Assembly (NCBI RefSeq): GCF_017811155.1
Contig: NZ_JACVCV010000013.1
Location: 62,001 to 126,000, forward strand
Length of the DNA: 64,000 bases
Reading direction: 5' to 3'
Source: Lunatimonas salinarum
GTDB lineage: Bacteria; Bacteroidota; Bacteroidia; Cytophagales; Cyclobacteriaceae
Positions within the stretch are counted from its first letter, which is position 1, and the number at the start of each line of letters is the position of its first letter. The notes beneath the pieces were generated by a model, which ran no database searches, was not told the DNA's origin, and saw only the letters and a program-made list of their open reading frames with translations. Both the position numbers and the translations under genes were made by a program. Shown here in pieces: positions 34,280 to 42,633 of this stretch.

Positions 34280-35701
34280 ATGCAACTACTAGGAGTACGA
34301 TTGGTTGGGTTATTGATGCTTTTTGTTATTTCGGCCTGCCAAAAGGAACAAAAGCCTCCCAATATCATTTTTATAGTGACCGACCAGCAAAGCGAAAGCA
34401 TGATGAGCTCTTCGGGGAATACCTATATCCAAACTCCGGCTATGGATTATATCGCCCACAATGGCATTCGGTTTACCCGTGCCTATGTGACGAATCCGGT
34501 TTGTTCCCCCTCTCGGGTAAGCATGCTGACGGGGAGGTTTCCGGGCTATTTTTCAGACAAGAACGGCCAACAGGTCCGAAATAACGGGACGTCTGTGAAC
34601 ATTACAGATATTGACCAAGAGGTTTTGGATACCACTTTGCCTGCGTACCTGAAGCAGGCGGGTTATGAGTTGGTTTTCGGAGGTAAGCAGCATTTTCCTG
34701 CACCCCTGCATCCCGAATCACTCGGTTTCCAGGTCCTCACAGAAGATGGAAGAGAAGAGTTGGCCGCTCGGGCGGCCGAATTTATCCAGGGTAATCGTTC
34801 AAAGCCCTATTTTATGATGGTTTCTCTCATCAACCCACACGATATATGCTACATGGCCATCCGGGATTTTGCAGATTCGGTGTCTTTACGACGTTTGCAG
34901 CGCAATGCAGCACCGGCTTTGGAAGCCTTGGACAGGGCCATGGAACTGCCCGATGGTGTGGATAGGGATACTTTTTTTGCCCATTATTGCCCTCCATTGC
35001 CACCCAACTTTGAAATTCAGGAGGACGAGGCAAAAGCGATAAGCGTATTTTTGGATAGGGATCCCCGGTCGTTTCGCCGTGGGGCGAGGGAGGAGTATAC
35101 CGAGGAACAGTGGCGTATGCACCGGTGGGCCTATGCGCGTCTGACGGAGATGGCTGATGCGCAGGTGCAGGTGATTTTAGATGCCTTAAAAGAGAGTGGA
35201 AAGGAAGAAAATACCCTGGTGATTTTTTCCAGCGATCATGGGGACAACGATGGTTCCCATAAGCTGGAACACAAGAATGTACTGTACGAAGAATCCGTCA
35301 AAGTTCCCTTCGCAGCAATGTGGAAAGGGAAGATTGCACCCGGCCAGGTAGATGAGCAGCACCTGATTTCCTTGGGTTTGGATTTGCTGCCTACAGTGGC
35401 TGAATATGCGGGGGTAGAAGCGGTTGCAGATCCCCGAGGGATGAGTTTGAAGCCCCTATTTGAGGGGAAAGACCCGACGTGGCGGAAGACCTTGGGAATT
35501 GAAGGAGAGCTCAGTAGGGCCGTGTTGCACGCGGACGGGCTTAAGTATGTCCGTTACGATATGGCGGGATTTGAAGAGCGTCTGATGGATTTAGAGACAG
35601 ATCCCTACGAAACCACCCATTTTACCAACGAACCTGCCTATAGCGATCGACTATCGGCAATGAGACAGATTTTTGAAACCGAATGGTTTGAAGGGTTTTA
35701 G
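34280..35701 (+). CDS. S1 family sulfatase, lipoprotein
   Basis: A 473-residue sulfatase with lipoprotein signal (LFVISAC, Cys20). PNIIFIVTDQQ (27-37) uses DQQ rather than DDQ/DDL at the metal site, a common variant; C75-S-P-S-R79 is the formylglycine motif; FSSDHGDNDGSHKLEHKN provides the distal metal ligands. The DHGD form groups it with choline-sulfatase/iduronate-2-sulfatase-like enzymes. Substrate position is not assigned. A 250-nt gap without a recognisable gene precedes it, and 66 nt follow to the next sulfatase. Confidence 0.9.
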   Translation: MQLLGVRLVGLLMLFVISACQKEQKPPNIIFIVTDQQSESMMSSSGNTYIQTPAMDYIAHNGIRFTRAYVTNPVCSPSRVSMLTGRFPGYFSDKNGQQVRNNGTSVNITDIDQEVLDTTLPAYLKQAGYELVFGGKQHFPAPLHPESLGFQVLTEDGREELAARAAEFIQGNRSKPYFMMVSLINPHDICYMAIRDFADSVSLRRLQRNAAPALEALDRAMELPDGVDRDTFFAHYCPPLPPNFEIQEDEAKAISVFLDRDPRSFRRGAREEYTEEQWRMHRWAYARLTEMADAQVQVILDALKESGKEENTLVIFSSDHGDNDGSHKLEHKNVLYEESVKVPFAAMWKGKIAPGQVDEQHLISLGLDLLPTVAEYAGVEAVADPRGMSLKPLFEGKDPTWRKTLGIEGELSRAVLHADGLKYVRYDMAGFEERLMDLETDPYETTHFTNEPAYSDRLSAMRQIFETEWFEGF

Positions 35702-35767
35702 GGGAATATAATGATTGAAACGGTTCAAGAACTTAGTTCAGTGTAAGCTTTCAGTTACTCAGTAAAT

Positions 35768-37432
35768 ATGATGTATACCAGGTTGGTTTTCTTTCTTCTC
35801 GTATTGTCGCCTTTTTCGGTCTTTTTGTCGCCTTTTTCGGTCTTTGGCCGGCAGAGACCCAATATCCTACTGATCATGGCGGATGACATGGGGTACTCCG
35901 ATCTAGGGAGTTTCGGTAGTGAGATCAATACCCCCAATCTGGACAGGCTGGCGCAGGAGGGTATTAAATTCACCCAATTTTACAATGCGGCCCGCTGCTG
36001 CCCTACGAGGGCATCGTTGCTTACAGGTTTGTATCCGCATCAAGCAGGAATGGGAGATATGACGAATGACCTGGGTTTACCCGGCTACCGAGGAGATTTA
36101 AACGCACAGTGTGTCACGCTTGGGGAATCCCTGAAATCGTCTGGTTATGAAACCTTTGTGTCGGGAAAATGGCATGTGACCAAGCACGTGGACACTTGGC
36201 ATACCTGGCTTTCAGAAGATCAGCGTATTCATACTTCGAAGCACAATTGGCCGCTGCAACGGGGGTTTGACCGTTTTTTTGGAACCATCCATGGGGCGGG
36301 CAGCTATTATAATCCGTCCACACTTACCTTGAATAATACGCCGGTCGATGCTCCGGAGGATTTTTATTATACCGATGCGATCAGTGACTACGCAGTTTCC
36401 GTTATTAGGGAACAGGCAGAGGCAGGAAATAGGAAGCCTTTCTTTGGCTACATTTCCTACACAGCTCCCCATTGGCCGCTTCACGCCCTGCCTGAAGATA
36501 TTGAAAAGTACAAAGGTAGGTACGATGGTGGTTGGGATCGGATTCGTGAAGAGCGCATCGCGAAAATGAAGCAGCTGGGCTTAATCCATCCGGATTGGAA
36601 CATGGAAGGAAGAGACCCGGAAATCCCAACCTGGGACGAAGCGGCAGATAAGGCTTGGTGGGCTGCCTGTATGGAGGTGTATGCGGCCATGGTGGATCGG
36701 ATGGATCAGGGCATTGGGAAGGTCATTCGGGCGTTGGAAGAGACCAATCAGCTGGAAAATACGTTGATCCTCTTTTTACAGGACAATGGCGGTTGCCACG
36801 AGGTACTAACCGATCGATGGCCCCGTTCGTTGCATTTTCCGGATACCCAACGGGATGGGTCCCCCTTGCTGCGTGGCAACGATGTAACAGTTTTTCCGGG
36901 ACCGGAGAATACCTACATGAGCTATTCGGCCGAATGGGCCAGCGTGAGCAATACGCCGTTCAGGCTGTATAAACACTACATTCACGAAGGGGGGATTTCT
37001 ACACCACTCATTGCCTTTTGGCCTGCGGGTATTAAAGAGGCATCGAGGGTTTCCGATCATCTTGGACATATTGTGGATATCATGCCGACGCTACTGGAAG
37101 TGGCCGGCGGGGTTTATCCTACCGAATATAAGGGTGAGACAATCACTCCGATGGAGGGGCACAGTTTAGTACCTGTTTTTAAGAATCAAACCTTCCAGCG
37201 AATGCCCATTGGATGGGAGCACGAGGGAAACAGAGGTTTTCGGGACGGCAAGTGGAAATTGGTTGAGCGCAGAGGTCCAAGCTTTGCGTGGGAGCTTTAC
37301 GATATGGAAACCGATCGCACGGAGCAGCATAATTTGGCAGATGCATATCCCGAGGTCCTTCAGGCCATGATCCATCAATACCAAGCTTGGGCCGATAGGG
37401 TAGGGGTAGTTGAGTGGCCGGTTAGGAGATAG
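35768..37432 (+). CDS. S1 family arylsulfatase (AtsA-like)
   Basis: A 554-residue sulfatase, the longest single-domain one here. RPNILLIMADDMGYSDLG, C77-C78-P-T-R81 (Cys77 becomes formylglycine) and TGLYPHQAGMGDM resemble the Pseudomonas AtsA type (S1_4 group). LFLQDNGGCHEVL gives the distal metal ligands. The signal peptide contains an in-frame 21-nt tandem duplication that doubles LSPFSVF (see 35806-35847). Two adjacent ATG codons (35768, 35771) are both possible starts. A TauE/SafE-like permease follows 75 nt downstream and may deal with the sulfur anions these sulfatases release. Confidence 0.9.
   Translation: MMYTRLVFFLLVLSPFSVFLSPFSVFGRQRPNILLIMADDMGYSDLGSFGSEINTPNLDRLAQEGIKFTQFYNAARCCPTRASLLTGLYPHQAGMGDMTNDLGLPGYRGDLNAQCVTLGESLKSSGYETFVSGKWHVTKHVDTWHTWLSEDQRIHTSKHNWPLQRGFDRFFGTIHGAGSYYNPSTLTLNNTPVDAPEDFYYTDAISDYAVSVIREQAEAGNRKPFFGYISYTAPHWPLHALPEDIEKYKGRYDGGWDRIREERIAKMKQLGLIHPDWNMEGRDPEIPTWDEAADKAWWAACMEVYAAMVDRMDQGIGKVIRALEETNQLENTLILFLQDNGGCHEVLTDRWPRSLHFPDTQRDGSPLLRGNDVTVFPGPENTYMSYSAEWASVSNTPFRLYKHYIHEGGISTPLIAFWPAGIKEASRVSDHLGHIVDIMPTLLEVAGGVYPTEYKGETITPMEGHSLVPVFKNQTFQRMPIGWEHEGNRGFRDGKWKLVERRGPSFAWELYDMETDRTEQHNLADAYPEVLQAMIHQYQAWADRVGVVEWPVRR
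35806..35847 (+). repeat. 21-nt tandem duplication in a signal peptide
   Basis: Two copies of gtcgcctttttcggtctttt(t) sit head to tail at 35806-35826 and 35827-35847; the first 19 bases are identical. In frame, they encode LSPFSVF twice and lengthen the hydrophobic core of the sulfatase signal peptide by seven residues. Confidence 0.8.
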
Positions 37433-37507
37433 GTATGATTGGGGGTGTAAAGCTATTCAAATATGAGGATTTAATTTGTTAGTATGAGTTTTACCAAAGG
37501 ATAAAAG

Positions 37508-38389
37508 ATGAGTATTATTCTAAAGATAATTTTGGCCTTCATGACCGGTTCGTTTGGGTTCTACTACTTTTCCGATGTCTTTAGACACCGGAAGATGTTT
37601 TCCGGTAAGCCCTGGTCTGGGCTTTTGGGAACTGGATTTATCACCAATTTTTTTGACACCCTTGGGATCGGGAGTTTTGCGCAGCAGACAGCCATCTTTA
37701 AGTTTTTTAAATTGGTCGATGACCGGCTAATTCCAGGAACCATGAACGCAGGCAATACCATTCCTACGGTAACCCAAGCGTTTATATTTATGACCGTGGT
37801 CGAAGTAGATCCAATTACCCTGATCACCATGTCCACGGCTGCACCCTTGGGAGCCATTTTGGGAGCCGGTATGGTGTCCAAGATGTCGCGACGTAAAATT
37901 CAGATCGGATTAGGTTCCGGCTTATTGGCCGTTGCTCTGATCATGATAGCCGGGTTTTTGGATTGGATGCCGGTCGGAGGGGAAGCCATCGGGCTAACGG
38001 GGTGGAAATTGGCGCTTATTGTGGGGATGAGTTTTGTTTTTGGGGCTTTGCAAACCATCGGAGTCGGGTTTTATGCGCCCTGTATGGCGATGGTTTATGC
38101 GCTCGGCATGCATCCACTTACAGCCTTCCCCATCATGATGACCGCAACGGGCATGTTAATGGCAGCAGGCGGAGCAAGATTTGTCAAGCAAGGAGCCTAT
38201 GATAGGAAAGTTGCCATTTCGCTTACGATCGCCGGTATCTTTGGTGTTTTTCTAGCTGCATTTGTGGTCAAATCCCTGCCCCTGTTAATTCTCAAATGGG
38301 TGGTGCTGTGCATTGTGTTGTATACATCGGGATGGATGTTTCTGTCTGCTGCCCAGAGAAAACATGATTCTAAAGTAGCTGTTGCATAA
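37508..38389 (+). CDS. TauE/SafE family permease
   Basis: A 293-residue, very hydrophobic inner-membrane protein with about eight transmembrane segments in two homologous halves, typical of the TauE/SafE (DUF81) family that moves sulfite, sulfoacetate and related anions. GTGFITNFFDTLGIGSFA near residues 41-58 is the characteristic first-half motif and VGMSFVFGALQTIGVGFYAP the second-half one. It is the only inner-membrane transporter among the polysaccharide genes and directly follows a sulfatase gene, so export of sulfite/sulfate produced from sulfated glycan is a reasonable inference; a different small anion is not excluded. Confidence 0.85.
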   Translation: MSIILKIILAFMTGSFGFYYFSDVFRHRKMFSGKPWSGLLGTGFITNFFDTLGIGSFAQQTAIFKFFKLVDDRLIPGTMNAGNTIPTVTQAFIFMTVVEVDPITLITMSTAAPLGAILGAGMVSKMSRRKIQIGLGSGLLAVALIMIAGFLDWMPVGGEAIGLTGWKLALIVGMSFVFGALQTIGVGFYAPCMAMVYALGMHPLTAFPIMMTATGMLMAAGGARFVKQGAYDRKVAISLTIAGIFGVFLAAFVVKSLPLLILKWVVLCIVLYTSGWMFLSAAQRKHDSKVAVA

Positions 38390-38496
38390 GTAGAAGTCTC
38401 ATGGGATTGCATTATTAATTTAACAATTACGTTTATACTAAAGGTACCAAATTCAAGCAAGATATATTCAACAGGTTGGTGGCTTGGCAGATCTAT

Positions 38497-38527
38497 TTGA
38501 AAAAGTATTGAATTTGTTGTACTTTTA
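38497..38527 (+). promoter_or_regulatory. Possible promoter for the small lipoprotein gene
   Basis: TTG at 38497-38499 and TACTTTTA at 38520-38527 with 20 bases between them match the Bacteroidota -33/-7 pattern except for the last base of the -7 box. It lies about 70 bases before the ATG at 38599. Confidence 0.3.
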
Positions 38528-38598
38528 TGGAAAAAGCACCTTATTTAATGCAGTAGAAAGGCAAGAAGATCATCTTTCAAAAGTAGCCTCCCGGAATT

Positions 38599-39216
38599 AT
38601 GGAAAACAGGTTGTGTTTTTTGCTTTTTATAGCTGTTACGGCCTGTGTTTCCCCAGGAGATCCAATTTACCCTGAGGAACCCGCTATTCCTGCTCCTCCT
38701 ACTTCCCCTTCTCCTCCAGTCCAAGGAAGCGGAAGAAACATTTGTGATTTTGACCTATCGGAAAAGGAAGGTGAATACGAACTAGCCGGAAAATGGGAAT
38801 TTGCCGGCTTTCAAGACATTCATTCTGGTCGACTGGATAACCTTACCTGTTTGGCGCGTATTGCTGATTTTGCTTTAACTGGAGAGGATTATGACAATTT
38901 GTATCAAGTCATCTTGAATCTTTCCCAAGATCGCAAGCAGTGTAATGAATCTGTCTATTTTGACGCCATTAGTTTTAGTTACCATTTGCAGGGTTGTTAC
39001 CAAGTTGGTGAGGAAGGCATCACTTTTGTCATACCCGAAAGCGGGATAAGGTCAATTCCTAGTCTTGCCAGTACTACCTATCCCGTGCTGAGTTTTGAAA
39101 TTAGGTTTTTAGAAGGCTTGCGTTCAGCGAAAAATTTCCAAATGGAAAAAAACAAGCTGTTCCTGTATGGTGAAAAGGAAGAAGAACGAATGGTTTTTGT
39201 TTCCCTAGATGAATAG
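38599..39216 (+). CDS. Hypothetical lipoprotein
   Basis: A 205-residue lipoprotein (MENRLCFLLFIAVTAC, Cys16) with a proline-rich linker (PEEPAIPAPPTSPSPP) after the anchor, then a globular part with several cysteines (CDFDLSEKEGEYELAGKWEF, TCLARIAD, QCNESVYFDAISFSYHLQGC). KWEFAGFQDI and the size suggest a small lipocalin-like or META-like beta domain, as found in many Bacteroidota lipoproteins, but I cannot assign a family. It stands alone between the permease gene and a stretch of gene relics and need not belong to the polysaccharide system. Confidence 0.7.
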   Translation: MENRLCFLLFIAVTACVSPGDPIYPEEPAIPAPPTSPSPPVQGSGRNICDFDLSEKEGEYELAGKWEFAGFQDIHSGRLDNLTCLARIADFALTGEDYDNLYQVILNLSQDRKQCNESVYFDAISFSYHLQGCYQVGEEGITFVIPESGIRSIPSLASTTYPVLSFEIRFLEGLRSAKNFQMEKNKLFLYGEKEEERMVFVSLDE

Positions 39217-39336
39217 GTTACAAAGAATTATTTTTTGGCGGTAAGTAATTCCAGTTTAATCACTGGTTGACAGTACAACTTCCAGCTAGAATTTTTAATG
39301 GACGTTCGACTCCATAAATAGGTCATGGGTCAGACA

Positions 39337-39405
39337 CAGCTTGTTTTTATTGTTCCGGTTGTTTTGCCATGCCTCGACTTCACTAGTCACGGTTTTTATA
39401 TCTGG
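39337..39405 (-). pseudogene. IS630-type transposase relic
   Basis: The minus strand reads PDIKTVTSEVEAWQNNRNNK, which resembles the segment near the C-terminus of IS630-family transposases (RIPxI...EVxAWxxxRN, normally followed by a WRFTTxDARIKL motif). Here the frame breaks right after, and the catalytic DDE part is not found nearby. It marks an old insertion. Confidence 0.5.
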
Positions 39406-39540
39406 GATGTATAACACAATTCCAGATCGCATTTGCAGATAAACCAATCACCGGTTTTATCAAGCGTTGAATGGAAGAAGAGCGCCATGTGGAAACGATT
39501 CTCAGCTAATCCACCCAATCCTAGAATGATTTGAATCAAG

Positions 39541-39960
39541 ACCATTTATTACGCCAATCTTTGCATAGAATTGGTTCAAACCATAAAAGGGAATACAGCT
39601 GGTATCAGAAACACTCCTGGTACTACACTATCAAATACAAATGGTGAGGTAATTTATACACCACCCGGCGGGGAAGATGTGATCAGGCAAAAATTAGCAG
39701 CGTGGGAAAAATTCATCAATGATGATGAATCCTTTGGCCCTTTGATCAAAATGGCCCTTATGCACTATCAGTTTGAAGCAATTCACCCTTTTGCCGATGG
39801 CAATGGTCGAACGGGAAGAATTTTATTGCTCTTATTCCTTAAACAATCAGGGCTTTCTCTATTCCCTGTGTCAATGAGCGGACCTTTTTGGAGAAGGTGT
39901 GCCTTTCCAGTAAATTTCTGTTCAAGGAGGTTAAAATACCATGCCTTTTTGCTAAGATGA
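39541..39960 (+). pseudogene. Truncated Fic-domain protein
   Basis: The open stretch contains the Fic active-site motif [12 protein letters not shown], preceded by [33 protein letters not shown] and [15 protein letters not shown], all typical of Fic AMP-transferases that modify proteins in toxin-antitoxin or signalling systems. The N-terminal half (inhibitory and DNA-binding parts in most relatives) is missing: the frame begins mid-domain without a start. After about 39855 the protein runs into unrelated residues ([12 protein letters not shown]) and stops. It is therefore a fragment, cut at both ends, and unlikely to be functional even though the catalytic histidine motif survives. Confidence 0.75.
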
Positions 39961-39995
39961 TGGAGGAATCGGCGTTTGCAAAGCCCGATATTTAG
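39876..39995 (+). pseudogene. Possible AbiEii/AbiGii nucleotidyltransferase toxin fragment
   Basis: In a second frame overlapping the end of the Fic fragment, [10 protein letters not shown] resembles the ERTFxEKxxLLH motif of AbiEii-type toxins. The following about 30 codons (to a stop at 39993) no longer resemble the family. With only ten convincing residues the call is tentative. Confidence 0.3.
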
Positions 39996-40103
39996 TGCCT
40001 TAAAAAATTGAATCAGGCAAAATACATACGGAGCAAAAACCGGTGGCTTTTCCCCTCAATTTAAACCCTCTACGAATAAAGGGTGCTAATCTAATCGGAA
40101 AAT

Positions 40104-42524
40104 ATGGTAAGAGCCTTTAAAAACAGTATTTTATTAATTGCGTGTGTGGCCTTCGTTTCCTGTACGGAAAATCCCAAACAAGCGGATTGCGGATTGTGTG
40201 AATCGGTAGGGGCGAAATGGATACAGGTAGAAAAGGAGCTGCCTACCGAAGATTCACTTTTCTACCTGCCCAACCCAGCACCACTCTTTCGAAAAGAGTT
40301 TGGGGTAGAAAGCCAATTTGATAGCGCCAAACTTTTTATTACCGCGGCCGGCTATTACAAGGCGACGCTGAATGGCGAGGCTATCGGCAAAAACATCCTC
40401 GATCCCGCTTGGACAGATTATACCAAGCGGATTTATTATGCGGAATACGACCTTTCTACTCAGATTCAAGAGGGGGCAAACTGCCTAGGAGTAAGCTTGG
40501 GCAACGGGTTTTACAATCCACTTCCGATGAGGAAATGGGGGAGGAGAAATCCCCGGGAAGACTTGAACGTAGGCAAACCAACCTTTATCGCAAGACTGGT
40601 TCTTTATTACCCTAATGGGAAAACCAAGGAAATTAGTACGGACGAGTCCTGGAAGTATTCCTATGGCCCATTGATCAAAAACAGTGTGTATTTGGGTGTC
40701 CTATATGACAAGAGGATGGAAGTGCCAGGATGGGACAGGCCGGGTTTTAACGATACGGACTGGAGTTCGGCGCAGGTAGGAGAGGGTCCGGGAGGGCAAC
40801 TCCAGGCGGCATTTTTTCCGCCGGTACAGGTAACCGAGGAGATTCGTCCAAAATCCATAAATGAGATCGAAAAGGATGTGTATATCGTGGACATGGGGGT
40901 AAATTTTACCGGAACCTATAAAATACGGCTAGCCGGAAATGCCGGTGACACCATTACGGTGCGGTTTGGGGAACGGCTGTACGAAGACGGGACGTTGAAC
41001 CCCATGACAACGGTGGTTGGCCAAATCAAGCGGCCGGGGATCGGGGGACCCGGTGCACCTGCGATAGCCTGGCAAACAAGCAGCTACGTAGTCGATACAG
41101 AACCTACCTGGTTTAGTCCTGATTTTACGTATCATACGTTTCGGTACATGGAAATAGTCGGATTGCAGAAGCCTCCGCATTTAACTGATGTCGTGGGTCT
41201 GTACTTTCATACCAATGTGGAAAGAGAAAGTCATTTTACCAGTTCGAATCCCCTGTTAAACCAAATTCAGGACGCAACCCGGCGAACCTTCCTGTCGAAT
41301 CTCATCAGCGTGCAATCGGACTGCGCCGTGAGGGAAAAGTTTGGCTATGGTGGTGACTTGAACGCCACCGCTGAGTCCTTTATCTACAATTTCGACATGC
41401 GGGATTTTTACCGAAAGACGGTCTATGATTGGGTAGATGCCATGAATGATTCGATCTTTGTAGATACTGCGCCCTTTGCGGGTATCAAATATTGTGGGAT
41501 TAGCTGGGAATCCGCCTACCTGATCACACAGTACTATTTGTATCTGTACTATGATGAGACCGATCTGGTACATGAGCTGTACGAAAATAACCTGCAATGG
41601 ATGGATAAGGTAGCTAGGATTCATCCAGAGGGGTTGGTGGACAGTGGTCTGAGTGATCACGAATCCCTTGAACCGGTACCTGTTCAACTGACCGGTACAG
41701 CCCATTACCTACAGTGTGCAGAGATCATGGAGACCTTTGCATCCCTGATGGGGGATAAGGAGAATGAGCAACGGTTTACAGCACTGGCAGATAAGTTGAG
41801 GGGGATGATCAAAGCGGAGTTTTGGGATAAGCCTGTTACTGAAAAGATAAATAGGCAGACCCTGTTTTCTACGCTGCTTTTTCATCGGATTATCCCCGAA
41901 GACGAAGTGGCTGTAGCAAGGGATTCTTTGGTGCAGGCCGTAAAGAATGGTCCATCAGGACACTTCAATACCGGCATATTTGGAACTAAGTACGCCTTGG
42001 AAACCCTTTCTGAACATACGCCAATTGATCAGGTTTATGCCATTGTTAATAGTACCCAGTATCCCGGCTGGGGACATATGATCAGCAGAGGAGCTACGAC
42101 GATCTGGGAGACTTGGAAGGAGAGCGACAATGTGTTTACGAACTGTCATCCTATGTTTGGCACGGTAACGGAATGGTATTATAGGTGGCTGGGCGGAATA
42201 AGACCGAACCCCGATCAGCCCGGTTTCAAAGAATTTGTTTTGGCACCGAGGACGCCCACAGGATTGGATTCTGTTTCCTGTTCGTACAGATCTCCCTATG
42301 GCGATATCGTGTCCAACTGGCGAAGGGAACCCGGAAATTCCATCTTGTACGATTTAACAATACCCGTGGGAAGTGTGGCTTCAGTTTCCTTGGATATGAA
42401 GGCATCCCAGGGCCTTTCGATCACCAAGGATGGGAAGGCTTTCCGGCCTTCGATGACCGATCCTTCTGTTCCTGGGAGATTTAAGCTTGAGGGAGGAAGC
42501 TATAAAGTGGTTGTGTCTGGTTAG
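40104..42524 (+). CDS. GH78 alpha-L-rhamnosidase, lipoprotein
   Basis: An 806-residue enzyme with a lipoprotein signal (VAFVSC, Cys20). N-terminal jelly-roll domains (FITAAGYYKATLNGEAIG, LDPAWTDYTKRIYYAEYDL) are those of Bac_rhamnosid_N; the catalytic (alpha/alpha)6 barrel carries D406-CAVREKFGYGGD, the acidic GH78 motif, and WGHMISRGATTIWETW near residue 655. It cleaves terminal alpha-L-rhamnose; in ulvan this becomes possible after sulfate removal. It is the first gene after the relic region, 109 nt ahead of a sulfatase on the same strand. It differs from the GH78 part of the fusion (18449-21949), which has the DGDRER form of the motif, so the two probably act on different linkages or chain ends. 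Confidence 0.9.
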   Translation: MVRAFKNSILLIACVAFVSCTENPKQADCGLCESVGAKWIQVEKELPTEDSLFYLPNPAPLFRKEFGVESQFDSAKLFITAAGYYKATLNGEAIGKNILDPAWTDYTKRIYYAEYDLSTQIQEGANCLGVSLGNGFYNPLPMRKWGRRNPREDLNVGKPTFIARLVLYYPNGKTKEISTDESWKYSYGPLIKNSVYLGVLYDKRMEVPGWDRPGFNDTDWSSAQVGEGPGGQLQAAFFPPVQVTEEIRPKSINEIEKDVYIVDMGVNFTGTYKIRLAGNAGDTITVRFGERLYEDGTLNPMTTVVGQIKRPGIGGPGAPAIAWQTSSYVVDTEPTWFSPDFTYHTFRYMEIVGLQKPPHLTDVVGLYFHTNVERESHFTSSNPLLNQIQDATRRTFLSNLISVQSDCAVREKFGYGGDLNATAESFIYNFDMRDFYRKTVYDWVDAMNDSIFVDTAPFAGIKYCGISWESAYLITQYYLYLYYDETDLVHELYENNLQWMDKVARIHPEGLVDSGLSDHESLEPVPVQLTGTAHYLQCAEIMETFASLMGDKENEQRFTALADKLRGMIKAEFWDKPVTEKINRQTLFSTLLFHRIIPEDEVAVARDSLVQAVKNGPSGHFNTGIFGTKYALETLSEHTPIDQVYAIVNSTQYPGWGHMISRGATTIWETWKESDNVFTNCHPMFGTVTEWYYRWLGGIRPNPDQPGFKEFVLAPRTPTGLDSVSCSYRSPYGDIVSNWRREPGNSILYDLTIPVGSVASVSLDMKASQGLSITKDGKAFRPSMTDPSVPGRFKLEGGSYKVVVSG

Positions 42525-42633
42525 CGGAAATTGCCTTCATACCGCTGAATATAGGTATAGATGGCTTGTTTTATGCCGCAAATAGGTATAACATCTGGTG
42601 TTCAAATAGTAGCCGATTAATTAATTAGTCTTT

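Larger units (their letters stand above)
39217..40103. other. Gene-relic region (IS630, Fic, AbiEii-like fragments)
   Basis: No intact gene is present in these 887 bases between the lipoprotein and the GH78 gene. Three decayed pieces are recognisable and listed separately: an IS630-type transposase end on the minus strand, a Fic-domain fragment and a possible AbiEii toxin fragment on the plus strand. The rest (39217-39336, 39406-39540, 39996-40103) shows nothing further that I can identify. Confidence 0.6.
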
